Shown one piece after another: positions 33,889 to 41,776 of a DNA stretch of 45,168 bases. The notes beneath the pieces were generated by a model. The model searched no databases and was not told the DNA's origin. It was given only the letters and a program-made list of their open reading frames with translations. Every line of letters starts with the position of its first letter. Positions within the stretch are counted from its first letter, which is position 1. The DNA comes from Rhodobacteraceae bacterium UBA6141 (GTDB taxonomy: Bacteria > Pseudomonadota > Alphaproteobacteria > Rhodobacterales > Rhodobacteraceae), in assembly GCA_002423245.1 (NCBI GenBank), contig DIVD01000060.1, positions 1-45,168 of the forward strand, written 5' to 3'. The translations under genes and the position numbers were made by a program.

Positions 33889-34449
33889 ATGCGCGTGGGC
33901 GAAACGTATGCGGTGCGTTTCTCGGGCGGGGAAATCCTCCTTCTTCGCCCGAGCCTGCGTTGCGCCATGAAGCTGGCAGACCGCCCCGGCGGTTTCCCGC
34001 AGATAATCCGCAACCTGCAAGAGGGCAGCCTTACCGCCATCTGTGACCTGATCGCCGATCACGCCACTATCCCGCTTCTGCCGCACCGCGTGTTTGACAG
34101 CGGCATTGATGCCTTCCGTGCCCCGCTGATGGCCTATGTGCTGGCCTGCGCGGGGATCGACATGGAAGCGGAAGACACCCCCCATCAGGGCAAGAGCCTG
34201 AGCTTTTCCGAACATCTGGCCCAGCTTTACCGCTATGGCACCGGCTGGCTGGGGTGGACCCCCGAAGAGACGCTGGACGCCACCCCCGCCGAAATCATCG
34301 AAGCGGTGAAGGGCCGTGCCGAGATGGTGCGGGTGATCTTCGGCGGCAAGGAACCGGGGGAAGAACCTGCCCAGCGCGCCGACCTCGGGCAGAAGTTCCG
34401 GGCCATGTTTTCGGGCTTCGGCACCAAGATTGAGAGGGCCACCGAATGA
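33889..34449 (+). CDS. putative tail assembly chaperone
   Basis: 186 residues from ATG 33889 (GGGGTGG upstream; GTG 33880 is an alternative). Starts GETYAVRFSGGEILLLRPSLRCAMKLADRPGGFPQII. Its position between the tail tube and tape-measure modules fits a chaperone, but the classic slippery frameshift is not evident, and the tape measure gene is 4.7 kb away. The C-terminal part has TPEETLDATPAEIIEAVKGR. Not assigned to a named family with confidence. Confidence 0.55.
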   Translation: MRVGETYAVRFSGGEILLLRPSLRCAMKLADRPGGFPQIIRNLQEGSLTAICDLIADHATIPLLPHRVFDSGIDAFRAPLMAYVLACAGIDMEAEDTPHQGKSLSFSEHLAQLYRYGTGWLGWTPEETLDATPAEIIEAVKGRAEMVRVIFGGKEPGEEPAQRADLGQKFRAMFSGFGTKIERATE

Positions 34450-34757
34450 GCGTCTGGGCCAACATCATCCGCGATCTGATGCAGGAACAGCGCATCTCCG
34501 AACGCAGGCTTGCCGATGTTTCGGGGGTTTGCCGGTCCACCGTGCGAAGCATGTTGAAGGGCAATGGGTGCAGCATCGACAAGTTTGAAGCCCTTCTAGT
34601 CGCCCTGGGCTACAAGCTGGACCTCATTCCCATTGAAGGCTTCGAGCCTGCCCAGCCTGATGCCGCGCCCAAGAAACCGATCAAGCGCAACCGTGACAAG
34701 TTCCGGGGCATCAAGCCTCTGCCCGAATGGCTTGGGGAACAGGTGGAGGATGCCTGA
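34446..34757 (+). CDS. XRE-type helix-turn-helix regulator
   Basis: 103 residues, ATGA overlap with the gene before. A compact HTH (IIRDLMQEQRISERRLADVSGVCRSTVRSMLKG) is followed by DKFEALLVALGYKLDLIPIEG and a basic/Pro-rich tail (KKPIKRNRDKFRGIKPLPEW). Its position inside the late operon is unusual for a phage repressor. It may regulate late expression, or be a co-opted accessory gene. Confidence 0.75.
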   Translation: MSVWANIIRDLMQEQRISERRLADVSGVCRSTVRSMLKGNGCSIDKFEALLVALGYKLDLIPIEGFEPAQPDAAPKKPIKRNRDKFRGIKPLPEWLGEQVEDA

Positions 34758-35095
34758 TGCCCCACGCAGCCCCGAGGATCTGCCAGTGCGGGAAGCCCGT
34801 GCCCAGCGGCACCCGTTGCCCCTGTCAGGCCAAGCGCGATGCAGAGCGCAAGGCCCGCTTTGATCAGACCCGCCCCACCGCACGGCAGCGGGGCTATTCG
34901 ACCGCATGGGAAAAGGCGCGGGAAGGCTTCCTGAAAGCTCACCCCCGCTGTGCCATGTGCGGGCAGCCCGCCACCGTGGTGGATCACAAGACCCCGCACC
35001 GTGGTGACAAGAAGCTCTTCTGGGACAAGGCCAACTGGCAGCCCCTTTGCACGTCCTGCCATTCGAGCCGAAAGCAACGGGAGGAACGCCAATGA
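34757..35095 (+). CDS. HNH endonuclease
   Basis: 112 residues; ATG shares its A with the previous stop (TGATG). A first zinc pair, CQCGKPVPSGTRCPC, is followed by the HNH core CAMCGQPATVVDHKTPHRGDKKLFWDKANWQPLCTSCHSSR (metal-site Cys pairs plus DH and N). Phage HNH proteins of this kind commonly assist terminase during packaging in HK97-like phages. Here the terminase gene is 2.4 kb downstream rather than adjacent. Confidence 0.9.
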   Translation: MPHAAPRICQCGKPVPSGTRCPCQAKRDAERKARFDQTRPTARQRGYSTAWEKAREGFLKAHPRCAMCGQPATVVDHKTPHRGDKKLFWDKANWQPLCTSCHSSRKQREERQ

Positions 35096-35730
35096 CCTAT
35101 GGACGCTCTCCCATGCTGGTGAAGTTTCGGGGGCGGGGGCTGACCGTGCCCGAAATCGCCATGCTCACCGGGCTGGCAGAGGCAACGGTTTATCGCCGCA
35201 TCCGTCTGGGGCGACCCATCGAAGGCCCGCACAGGTGTGGCCCCGAGCCGAAGCGTTTCGCCTTTCGGGGGGAAATGCTGACCGCTGCCGAGATCGCAGA
35301 ACGCACCGGCTATTCCGTCTCGCATGTGCGGCGCAGAATCAGCGGGAACACCTACCTTGAAGGCGAAGAGGCACGGGCGAACTTCGCCGATGACTTTCAC
35401 CCCAACTGCGTGCTGCTGACCCATCGTGGGAAGACCGACAGTCTGTCAGGTTGGGCAAGGCGCACGGGCATCCCGCAATATGTCATCAGCGAAAGGCTGG
35501 GGCGGAAGGGCTGGACCGTTCACCGCATCCTGACCGAGCCGAACAACGCCAAGCCCAAGACCATCAGGAAGGGCATCAGGCACATGGTGCGAGGGTTCAG
35601 GATCGCTCGCAACCGCATTGCTATCATGCGGATGATCGAAGGGTTCGGGCGGCATCAAGAAATAGGGCGGCAGCGTTCAGGGAAAGGGGCACGTTCCTTG
35701 CGGAACGAGCCCCGGACCTCAGAAGCCTAA
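35092..35730 (+). CDS. phage protein with repeated helix-turn-helix segments
   Basis: 212 residues from ATG 35092, with GGGAGGAACGCC upstream and ATGA overlap with the HNH gene. Two homologous HTH units are visible: LTVPEIAMLTGLAEATVYRRIRLG and LTAAEIAERTGYSVSHVRRRISG. A third, SLSGWARRTGIPQYVISERLGRKGW, resembles the segment that follows AP2/HNH-type phage domains. The tail is strongly basic. It might act as a small terminase-like DNA recogniser, given the HNH neighbour and lack of a recognised TerS (inference). Confidence 0.6.
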   Translation: MTYGRSPMLVKFRGRGLTVPEIAMLTGLAEATVYRRIRLGRPIEGPHRCGPEPKRFAFRGEMLTAAEIAERTGYSVSHVRRRISGNTYLEGEEARANFADDFHPNCVLLTHRGKTDSLSGWARRTGIPQYVISERLGRKGWTVHRILTEPNNAKPKTIRKGIRHMVRGFRIARNRIAIMRMIEGFGRHQEIGRQRSGKGARSLRNEPRTSEA

Positions 35731-35829
35731 CAACTTGGCCAGGGTGGCGAGTGCTCCGATTAAGGAAATCGACAACGTGACTTCGATGATTAGGGCTTCT
35801 TGGGTCTTAGTGATCTGTAACTTCAACAT
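35719..35829 (-). CDS. 36-residue membrane peptide on the opposite strand of the late operon
   Basis: ATG 35829 preceded by GAGGTAAATA (GAGG 6 nt upstream). The peptide begins MLKLQITKTQEALIIEV and continues with the hydrophobic TLSISLIGALATLAKLLGF. This gives a soluble basic N-terminus plus one membrane helix. It overlaps the last 12 bp of the HTH gene and starts 3 nt after a still smaller ORF, so the two look coupled. No family recognised; it may be a lysogenic accessory (moron) or a holin/type-I-toxin-like peptide. Confidence 0.5.
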   Translation of the reverse strand: MLKLQITKTQEALIIEVTLSISLIGALATLAKLLGF

Positions 35830-35832
35830 TAT

Positions 35833-35898
35833 TTACCTCTTTGAAAATAGGCACAAAGAGGCGCCGTATCCGCTGCCTAATGACAGCTTGTGGCCCAT
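35833..35898 (-). CDS. 21-residue leader-like ORF upstream of the membrane peptide
   Basis: ATG 35898 is preceded by GGAGGTGTCGGCTCT, a strong ribosome site. It encodes MGHKLSLGSGYGASLCLF then SKR, stop TAA three nt before the next ATG. Could be a translational leader controlling the membrane peptide. Too short to be sure by inspection. Confidence 0.4.
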   Translation of the reverse strand: MGHKLSLGSGYGASLCLFSKR

Positions 35899-36096
35899 AG
35901 AGCCGACACCTCCGTGCCGGTTACATTTAGCCGCTCAGCAGTTCGCGTTGTTGGGCCCGAGTGGCGGTTGGCCCCACCTGCAATCTGCTCATACCACGTT
36001 CGCAGCGTCATCGTGGAGGGGGGTAGCACAGAAGTTTTCCAAATTAACAGGGACCGGCGCGGGAAGCAACGCGCACCATTTGGAAGGTAAGCGGCT

Positions 36097-36399
36097 ATGA
36101 CCATTCTCAGCGTGATTGACCTGAAAGAGCATCTGAACATCATCGAAGGAACCGATGACAGCGTGATTGCCGCCAAGATCGCGGCGGCTGAGGCATGGAT
36201 TGCCCAGTTCATCGGGGTGGCATTGGATGATGCCACCGCTTTCCCCGATGGCACCCCCGAGCCGATCAAGGAAGCGATCCGGCAGCTTGTGGCCCATCTC
36301 TATGAGAACCGGGAAGCCACGCTGGTGGGGCTTTCGATCACCGATGTTTCCCCCGGCCTCTTCGACCTGATGGCCCCCTATCGTGTTTGGAGCTTCTGA
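36097..36399 (+). CDS. head-tail connector protein (HK97 gp6-like)
   Basis: 100 residues. LKEHLNIIEGTDDSVIAAKIAAAEAWIAQFIG and KEAIRQLVAHLYENREAT, with a C-terminal LMAPYRVWSF, are the classic small connector pattern; family members form a ring under the portal. AAGGTAAGCGGCT precedes the ATG. First gene after the 366-bp interruption; the next three genes are packed behind it. Confidence 0.9.
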   Translation: MTILSVIDLKEHLNIIEGTDDSVIAAKIAAAEAWIAQFIGVALDDATAFPDGTPEPIKEAIRQLVAHLYENREATLVGLSITDVSPGLFDLMAPYRVWSF

Positions 36400-36400
36400 T

Positions 36401-36808
36401 ATGAGCACCCAGACCGAACGCCTGAAACGCCGCCTTGCCGCCGTGCCCGTGGCGGTGAAGCAAGCCGTGACCCCCGCGCTGATCAAGGGCGGGGAAGAGA
36501 TTGCCGCAGCCCAGAAGGCCCTTGCCCCCGAGGATACCGGGGCACTGCGCGACAGCATCACCGTGACCCCGCCGGGGCAGGCCACCCCGGCTTATTCGCA
36601 GCCGGGCGGCAGCACCGTGGCCGGGGAGAATGAAGTGCTGGTGACGGCAGGCAACAGCGAAGTGCGTTATCCGCACCTTGTGGAGTTCGGCACCGCCAAG
36701 GCTCCGGCGCAGCCGTTCTTCTGGGCGGGCTTTCGCCTGACCCGGAAGCGGGCACAGAACCGCGTCAAGCGCAGCATCAAGAAGGCGGTGCGGGAGGCGT
36801 GGGAATGA
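36401..36808 (+). CDS. HK97 gp10-like neck/tail protein
   Basis: 135 residues from ATG 36401. KRRLAAVPVAVKQAVTPALIKGGEEIAAAQKALAPEDTGALRDSI and YPHLVEFGTAKAPAQPFFWAGFR match the HK97 gp10 (tail completion) profile, with the DTGALRDSI and HLVEFGT signatures intact. Starts 1 nt after the connector stop. Confidence 0.9.
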   Translation: MSTQTERLKRRLAAVPVAVKQAVTPALIKGGEEIAAAQKALAPEDTGALRDSITVTPPGQATPAYSQPGGSTVAGENEVLVTAGNSEVRYPHLVEFGTAKAPAQPFFWAGFRLTRKRAQNRVKRSIKKAVREAWE

Positions 36809-37215
36809 TCGAAGCATCCTTGGACCTGCAAAAGGCAGTGCGCTCCCGTCTGGTGGCCTCTACCGAGGTGCTGGGGCAAGTGCCTTCCGCGCATATCCTT
36901 GACCGCAACAGCCGCCCCGAGGTGTTCCCCTGCATCCTGATCGGCGAAAGCCAGACCCTTGCCGGGGCTGGCCTCTCCCGCCTTCGGCACGATGTTTTCG
37001 CCGATCTGCACATCTGGGCCGAAGAGCCGGGGCTTGCCACCGTCAAGACCATTGCGGGGGCGATCCGATCCGCCCTGAGGGATGGGCGCTGGACCCTCGA
37101 TCATCACCATGTTGCCGACCTCTACATTCAACAGGAACGCTTCCTGCGTGATCCTGACGGCATCCATTCGCACGGGGTGATGACCCTTCGCGCCCATCTG
37201 GTGGAGGTGAGCTGA
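36805..37215 (+). CDS. DUF3168 tail terminator/completion protein
   Basis: 136 residues, ATGA overlap. LQKAVRSRLVASTEVLGQVPSAHILDRNSRPEVFPCILIGESQT and a late HADLYIQQERF-like block (HVADLYIQQERFLRDPDGIHSHGVMTLRAHLVE) are typical of DUF3168, the tail terminator of siphophages. Part of the compact connector block. Confidence 0.88.
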   Translation: MIEASLDLQKAVRSRLVASTEVLGQVPSAHILDRNSRPEVFPCILIGESQTLAGAGLSRLRHDVFADLHIWAEEPGLATVKTIAGAIRSALRDGRWTLDHHHVADLYIQQERFLRDPDGIHSHGVMTLRAHLVEVS

Positions 37216-37535
37216 TGCGAGCCGGGAAGCTGACCAAGACCCTGACCATTGAACGGGCCACCATCACGGTGGACGCTTACGGCACCCCCGCCGAAAGCTG
37301 GGCCACCATCGCAATGGTGCGGGGGCAACTTATCCAATCCAGCACCGAAGAATTCCTGCGCAACTTCGGGGCATCCTCGGAAATCGCTACCGTGTTCCGC
37401 ATCCGCTACCGCGACGGGATCAACGTGGCGGATCGCGTCACCTGTGACGGCATCACCTATGATCTGAAAGAGGTGAAGGAGCTTGGACGCCGGGAAGGGC
37501 TGGACCTGCGTTGCATCGCGGTGGGGGCAAGCTGA
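37215..37535 (+). CDS. phage head closure (head-tail adaptor) protein
   Basis: 106 residues, starting on the last base of the previous stop. MRAGKLTKTLTIERATITVDAYGTPAESWATIAMVRGQLI, EFLRNFGASSEIATVFRIRYRDGI and a final RREGLDLRCIAV match the SPP1 gp16/HK97 gp7-like adaptor family. It plugs the portal after packaging. Confidence 0.9.
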   Translation: MRAGKLTKTLTIERATITVDAYGTPAESWATIAMVRGQLIQSSTEEFLRNFGASSEIATVFRIRYRDGINVADRVTCDGITYDLKEVKELGRREGLDLRCIAVGAS

Positions 37536-39181
37536 TGGCCATCACGATCCGCAAGAAGGCGAAGCCCTACAATCCCTTCCCCGAAATCCCTGATCCGTTT
37601 GGCTATGGGCAACGGGCGGTGGATTTCCTGCGCAGCCTGAAACACCCCAAATCCCGGCTGGCTGGCAGGGGCTTTCAGCTTGACCCGTGGCAGGAAGAAA
37701 TCATCCGCCGCATCTATGGCCCCTGCGATGAACACGGCAACAGGATCGTGCGCAACGTGGTGATGTTACTGCCACGCGGGAACCGGAAAACCAGCTTGGG
37801 GGCAGCCCTTGCCCTGTTGCATACGCTTGGCCCCGAAGCCGTGCCCGGCGGGGAAGTGCTCTGCGCCGCTGCCGACCGGAAACAAGCCAAGATTGCCTTC
37901 GCCGAAGCCGAAGGCATCCTGATGGCCGGTGACACCGAGGTGTGGCGCAAGGGGCAGGCTGCCCGACGCTTTGACGCTGCGAACGCGGTGAAGCTGCAAG
38001 AATACAAGAACCGCATCACCTTCCCGGATGGGTCGGTGCTGGAAGCCCTGAGCAATGACGCAGCCAGCCAGCACGGGCGCACCCCGGTGTTTGCGCTGGT
38101 GGATGAACTGCACGCTTGGAAGAAGCGCGAGCTTTGGGACGTGATCCGCACCGGGCTGGTGAAGGTGCCGAATTCCCTTCTGGTGGTGATCACCACGGCG
38201 GGCCGGGGGCAAGAGAACATCGCCTTCGACATTGTGGATTATGCCCGCAAGGTGGCACGGGGCGAAGTGCATGACCCTGCAACGCTGCCGATCCTCTATG
38301 AGACTTCCCCGGATGCCGATTGGCAGGATGAAGCGGTTTGGCGGGCGGCCAATCCCGGAATGCAATTCGGCTATCCCGACCTCGGGGGCCTGCGCCAGCT
38401 TGCACGGGAGGCGGCAGAACGCCCCGCAGATCGGGAAGCCTTCCGCCAACTTCATCTGAACGTCTGGCTGGGCCATTCCTCTGACCCGTTTGTTGACATG
38501 CCCACCTATGACAAGGGGGCTGCCGCCTTCCATCTGTCCGAGCTTGAGGGGCAACCCTGCTGGCTGGGCGTGGACCTTTCCAGCAATTCCGACCTCACCG
38601 TGATTGTGGCCGCATGGCGCGACGGGGAAGACGGTTACATTGTCCACCCGTGGTTTTTCTGTCCTGCCGACAACCTGCAACGGCGGGCGGATCGGGATGG
38701 GGTGGCCTATCCTCTCTGGGCCGATCAGGGTTTCATTGAACCCACCCCCGGCAACGTGGTGGATTTCCGGGCGGTGGAAGAGACCATCCGCGAAATCTGC
38801 GTGCGCTTCGACGTGCGCGAGATCGCCTTTGACCCCCACCTTGCCCGGAACATGCTGAACAACCTTTTGGAAGACGGCTTCCCGGCGGTGGAGATGCGGC
38901 AAGGATGGGTGACGATGGCCCCGGCCATCAAGGAACTAGAACGCGCAATTGTCGGGGGCCGGTTCCGGCACGGCGGGCATCCGGTGCTTCGCTGGAACTT
39001 CGACAACATCGCCGTGGAAACCGACAAGGCGGGGAACAAATCCTTCCACAAAGGCAAGAGCCGGGACCGGATCGACGGGGCCGTTGCCGCCGCCATGGCC
39101 GTGGCCCGAGCCGCGACCGGGGAAGACCCCCGCAGCATCTATGACAGCGAAGACCGCCCCGAGGGGCTGCTAATCTTTTGA
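37535..39181 (+). CDS. phage terminase large subunit
   Basis: 548 residues. ATPase: Walker A-like LLPRGNRKTSLG at 78-89 and Walker B VDELH at 189-193, followed by LLVVITTAG as coupling motif. Nuclease: acidic residues in WLGVDLSSNSDLTV, IAFDPHLARNML and SRDRIDGAVA. Terminase large subunits of this HK97-like class normally sit upstream of portal with TerS and HNH. Here it follows the head-closure gene (TGATG overlap) and precedes the tape measure. The ORF is complete, so it looks functional. Confidence 0.93.
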   Translation: MAITIRKKAKPYNPFPEIPDPFGYGQRAVDFLRSLKHPKSRLAGRGFQLDPWQEEIIRRIYGPCDEHGNRIVRNVVMLLPRGNRKTSLGAALALLHTLGPEAVPGGEVLCAAADRKQAKIAFAEAEGILMAGDTEVWRKGQAARRFDAANAVKLQEYKNRITFPDGSVLEALSNDAASQHGRTPVFALVDELHAWKKRELWDVIRTGLVKVPNSLLVVITTAGRGQENIAFDIVDYARKVARGEVHDPATLPILYETSPDADWQDEAVWRAANPGMQFGYPDLGGLRQLAREAAERPADREAFRQLHLNVWLGHSSDPFVDMPTYDKGAAAFHLSELEGQPCWLGVDLSSNSDLTVIVAAWRDGEDGYIVHPWFFCPADNLQRRADRDGVAYPLWADQGFIEPTPGNVVDFRAVEETIREICVRFDVREIAFDPHLARNMLNNLLEDGFPAVEMRQGWVTMAPAIKELERAIVGGRFRHGGHPVLRWNFDNIAVETDKAGNKSFHKGKSRDRIDGAVAAAMAVARAATGEDPRSIYDSEDRPEGLLIF

Positions 39182-39191
39182 GGGGGCCACC

Positions 39192-41711
39192 ATGCCGCTG
39201 GATGACGAACGCCTGATTGTTGCCCTTGAAGCCCGCATCCGCGACTTCGAGAAGAACTTTGCCAAGGCTGGCAGGACCGCAGATCAGCGGTTTTCCGGCA
39301 TTGAACGCCGCGCCAAGCTCTCGGGGGATCGCCTGCAAGGCTCCCTTTCTCAGGCTGCCATGCGGGTGAATACGTCTATGAAGGCGATGATGGCGGGCTT
39401 TGCTGGTGGGGTGATTGGTGGGGCAGCCACTGGCCTCTTCGCGGGCATCACCTCTGACATTCAGGGCACGGTCAAGGGCATCGCGGAAATCGGTGATGAA
39501 GCGAAGAAGGCCGGGGCTTCGGTTCAGGCGTTTCAGGAATGGCGGTTCGTGGCCGATCAGAACCGCATCAGCGTGGATGCGCTGACCGATGGCCTGAAAG
39601 AGCTTTCCTTGCGGGCCGATGAATTCGTGACCACCGGGGCCGGGAGCGGGGCCGAAGCCTTCGCCCGGTTGGGCTTCACGGCGGATGAACTGGCCGAGAA
39701 GCTGAAAGACCCTTCGGCCCTGATGCTGGAAATCATCGGCAGATTGCAGGGCTTCGACAAGGCGGCGCAAATCCGCATCGCCGATGAAGTCTTCGGTGGC
39801 ACGGGCGGGGAACAGTTTGTGCAACTGATTGGCCAGGGCGAAGCCGCGCTGCGCCGCACCATCGAACGCGCCCACGAAACCGGGCAGGTGCTGGATGCTA
39901 AAATGATCGAAAAGGCGGCTGAACTGGATCGCCGCTTCAACGAACTCAAGGGCACGGTGGGGAACTTCTTCAAGGCTTTCGCGGTGGGGGCCGCGCAATT
40001 TGCCGTGGACGTGGCCACGATGAAAACCGACCTGAACAACCTCTTCGGGGGTGAGAATCAGGCGCGTTCCATGCTGGGGGATAACCTCTATGACGGGCTG
40101 AGCAAGGATCAGGCGGCAATCGACGATCAGGCCGAAGCCCTCGGGCAACTTCGCGGGCAGTATCGCAGCCTGTCCGAAACTGCCAATACCACCGCGATGA
40201 GCCTTGCCGGGGCGTCCAGCACCGTGAGCGCATGGGGCTATGAGGAAGCCGGGAATGAGCTTGCCAGCGTCTCGAATGAAATGCGTGATCTGGTGGCCCG
40301 TTTTCAGGATGGGCAGGTGGAGGCTGAAGACTTCGCCGCCCAGATGCAGGAAGTGCAGGCAAGGGCGGCTGAGGCTTTCGACACGCTGGAAGATGCCGAC
40401 AAGGTGAACTTCGGGCTGGCCATTTCGGAAGTCACCCGGCTGGGCAATGTCATCAATACGGTGATCGGCTTGGCCCGCTCCCTGAAACAGGCGATTGCAG
40501 ACGCTGCCGGGGCGGCCCCGGCCAAGTCCGACATGCAGACCTTCCGGGAAGCCGATGCTCAGTCAATGCGGAACTGGGAAGCCCAGCAAGCAGCCAAGGA
40601 GAAGTTCCTTGCGCTGGAAGATCAGGAGAACGCCAAGAGCCGGGATCAGCTTGCCCTTGACCGGGAGATTGCCCAGTTCCGCGAACGGGCTGCCAAGGCC
40701 GGGGTCTATGTCACCGATGCCGAGGCAGCGGCGGGCGGCGCGGCTGCCATCGCTGCGGACACCGCCCGCAACGCGTCCACCAGCCCCGCCGGGGGTGGCG
40801 GTGGCGGTTCTCGACTGGATGCCTATTCGGCGCAGGTGGGGAAGATACAGGAACAGATTGCAGCCCTTGAAGCGGAAGCCGCCGCCCGTGCTCAGGCCAC
40901 CGGCAGCACCGAGGAACAGGCGCAGGCGGTGGAGCGTGCCCGGATCGCCTATGACCTGCTGAACGCAGCACAAGAGGCGGGAATTGCGATCACCCCGCAG
41001 GTGCAGGCCGAAGCCAATGCGTTGGCCAGCCAATACCTTGAAGCCGAGCAAGCGGTGAAACAGCTTGCCGATGCTCAGGCCGAAGCCGCCCAGCGGCAGG
41101 AAGAGTTCAAGGAGGCGGGGCGGGAAGCCTTTGTCGGGCTGCTGACGGGGGCGGAGAGCTTTTCCGAAGCCCTGTCCAATCTTTCCGCACGGCTGGCCCA
41201 GATGGCCGCCAACCGGCTCTTTGATGCGATCTGGGGAAGCCTGACTGGTGGCTCAGGTGGGGGCATCCTTGGCACCTTCTTTAGCAGCCTCTTCATGAAG
41301 GATGGCGGGATCGTTCATGCCGCCACCGGGGACAAGGTGACGGGGCCGGGCAGCGGCACCAGCGACAGCATCCCCGCCATGCTGAGCAACGGGGAATTTG
41401 TCATCAATGCCAAGGCCACCCGGCAGCACCGCCAACTTCTGGAAGCCATCAACAGCGGCAGAGTGCCAGCCTTCGCCGCCGGGGGCATGGTGGGGGGCAG
41501 TCTCTCCAGCACCTACGCCCCCAGCCTTGCCATCAATGTGCAGGGATCGGGGAACCCGAAGCAGGACCGCGCCCTTGCCGACATGATCGCTGATCAGGTG
41601 GATGCCAAGTTGAAGGCCAATTCCGGCCAAGGCAACTTCCGCATGTCATCGGGCAGCGCCCTTGCCTCCACCCAAGCCAAGCTCAGCCGGGCAGCATCCC
41701 GGCGGGGGTGA
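39192..41711 (+). CDS. phage tail tape measure protein
   Basis: 839 residues. It begins RLIVALEARIRDFEKNFAKAGRTADQRF, has an early Gly/Ala-rich hydrophobic stretch (MMAGFAGGVIGGAATGLFAG) and long coiled-coil segments rich in Ala, Gln and Glu. It ends with KDGGIVHAATGDKVTGPGSGTSDSIPAMLSNGEFVINAKAT, typical of lambda-gpH-like tape measures. The length implies a tail on the order of 120 nm if the usual ~0.15 nm per residue holds. No tail-tip genes follow it, which is abnormal for a complete siphophage. Confidence 0.9.
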   Translation: MPLDDERLIVALEARIRDFEKNFAKAGRTADQRFSGIERRAKLSGDRLQGSLSQAAMRVNTSMKAMMAGFAGGVIGGAATGLFAGITSDIQGTVKGIAEIGDEAKKAGASVQAFQEWRFVADQNRISVDALTDGLKELSLRADEFVTTGAGSGAEAFARLGFTADELAEKLKDPSALMLEIIGRLQGFDKAAQIRIADEVFGGTGGEQFVQLIGQGEAALRRTIERAHETGQVLDAKMIEKAAELDRRFNELKGTVGNFFKAFAVGAAQFAVDVATMKTDLNNLFGGENQARSMLGDNLYDGLSKDQAAIDDQAEALGQLRGQYRSLSETANTTAMSLAGASSTVSAWGYEEAGNELASVSNEMRDLVARFQDGQVEAEDFAAQMQEVQARAAEAFDTLEDADKVNFGLAISEVTRLGNVINTVIGLARSLKQAIADAAGAAPAKSDMQTFREADAQSMRNWEAQQAAKEKFLALEDQENAKSRDQLALDREIAQFRERAAKAGVYVTDAEAAAGGAAAIAADTARNASTSPAGGGGGGSRLDAYSAQVGKIQEQIAALEAEAAARAQATGSTEEQAQAVERARIAYDLLNAAQEAGIAITPQVQAEANALASQYLEAEQAVKQLADAQAEAAQRQEEFKEAGREAFVGLLTGAESFSEALSNLSARLAQMAANRLFDAIWGSLTGGSGGGILGTFFSSLFMKDGGIVHAATGDKVTGPGSGTSDSIPAMLSNGEFVINAKATRQHRQLLEAINSGRVPAFAAGGMVGGSLSSTYAPSLAINVQGSGNPKQDRALADMIADQVDAKLKANSGQGNFRMSSGSALASTQAKLSRAASRRG

Positions 41712-41714
41712 AAA

Positions 41715-41746
41715 GGACGGGTGAAGACAAGTTCACCCGTCCCAAC
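41715..41746 (-). terminator. terminator between the tape measure gene and the converging gene
   Basis: Perfect 11-bp stem GGACGGGTGAA (41715-41725) / TTCACCCGTCC (41732-41742). On the minus strand it is followed by TTTT, so it ends the leftward HARE-HTH gene; it may also help on the plus strand. Confidence 0.75.
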
Positions 41747-41776
41747 TCTTACAGAAGCGCAAGGAGGTGCGCAGAC

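Noticed and set aside
35735..36100. 121-codon rightward ORF in the late-operon gap
   Set aside because: No ribosome site, mixed composition, no domain, and it conflicts with better-supported minus-strand small ORFs; a 66-codon frame at 35890 has the same weakness.
29808..41711. Gene transfer agent cluster
   Set aside because: One gp10-like protein resembles a GTA gene, but the cluster has int, att repeats in a tRNA gene, and a different gene order without GTA g12-g15 homologues.
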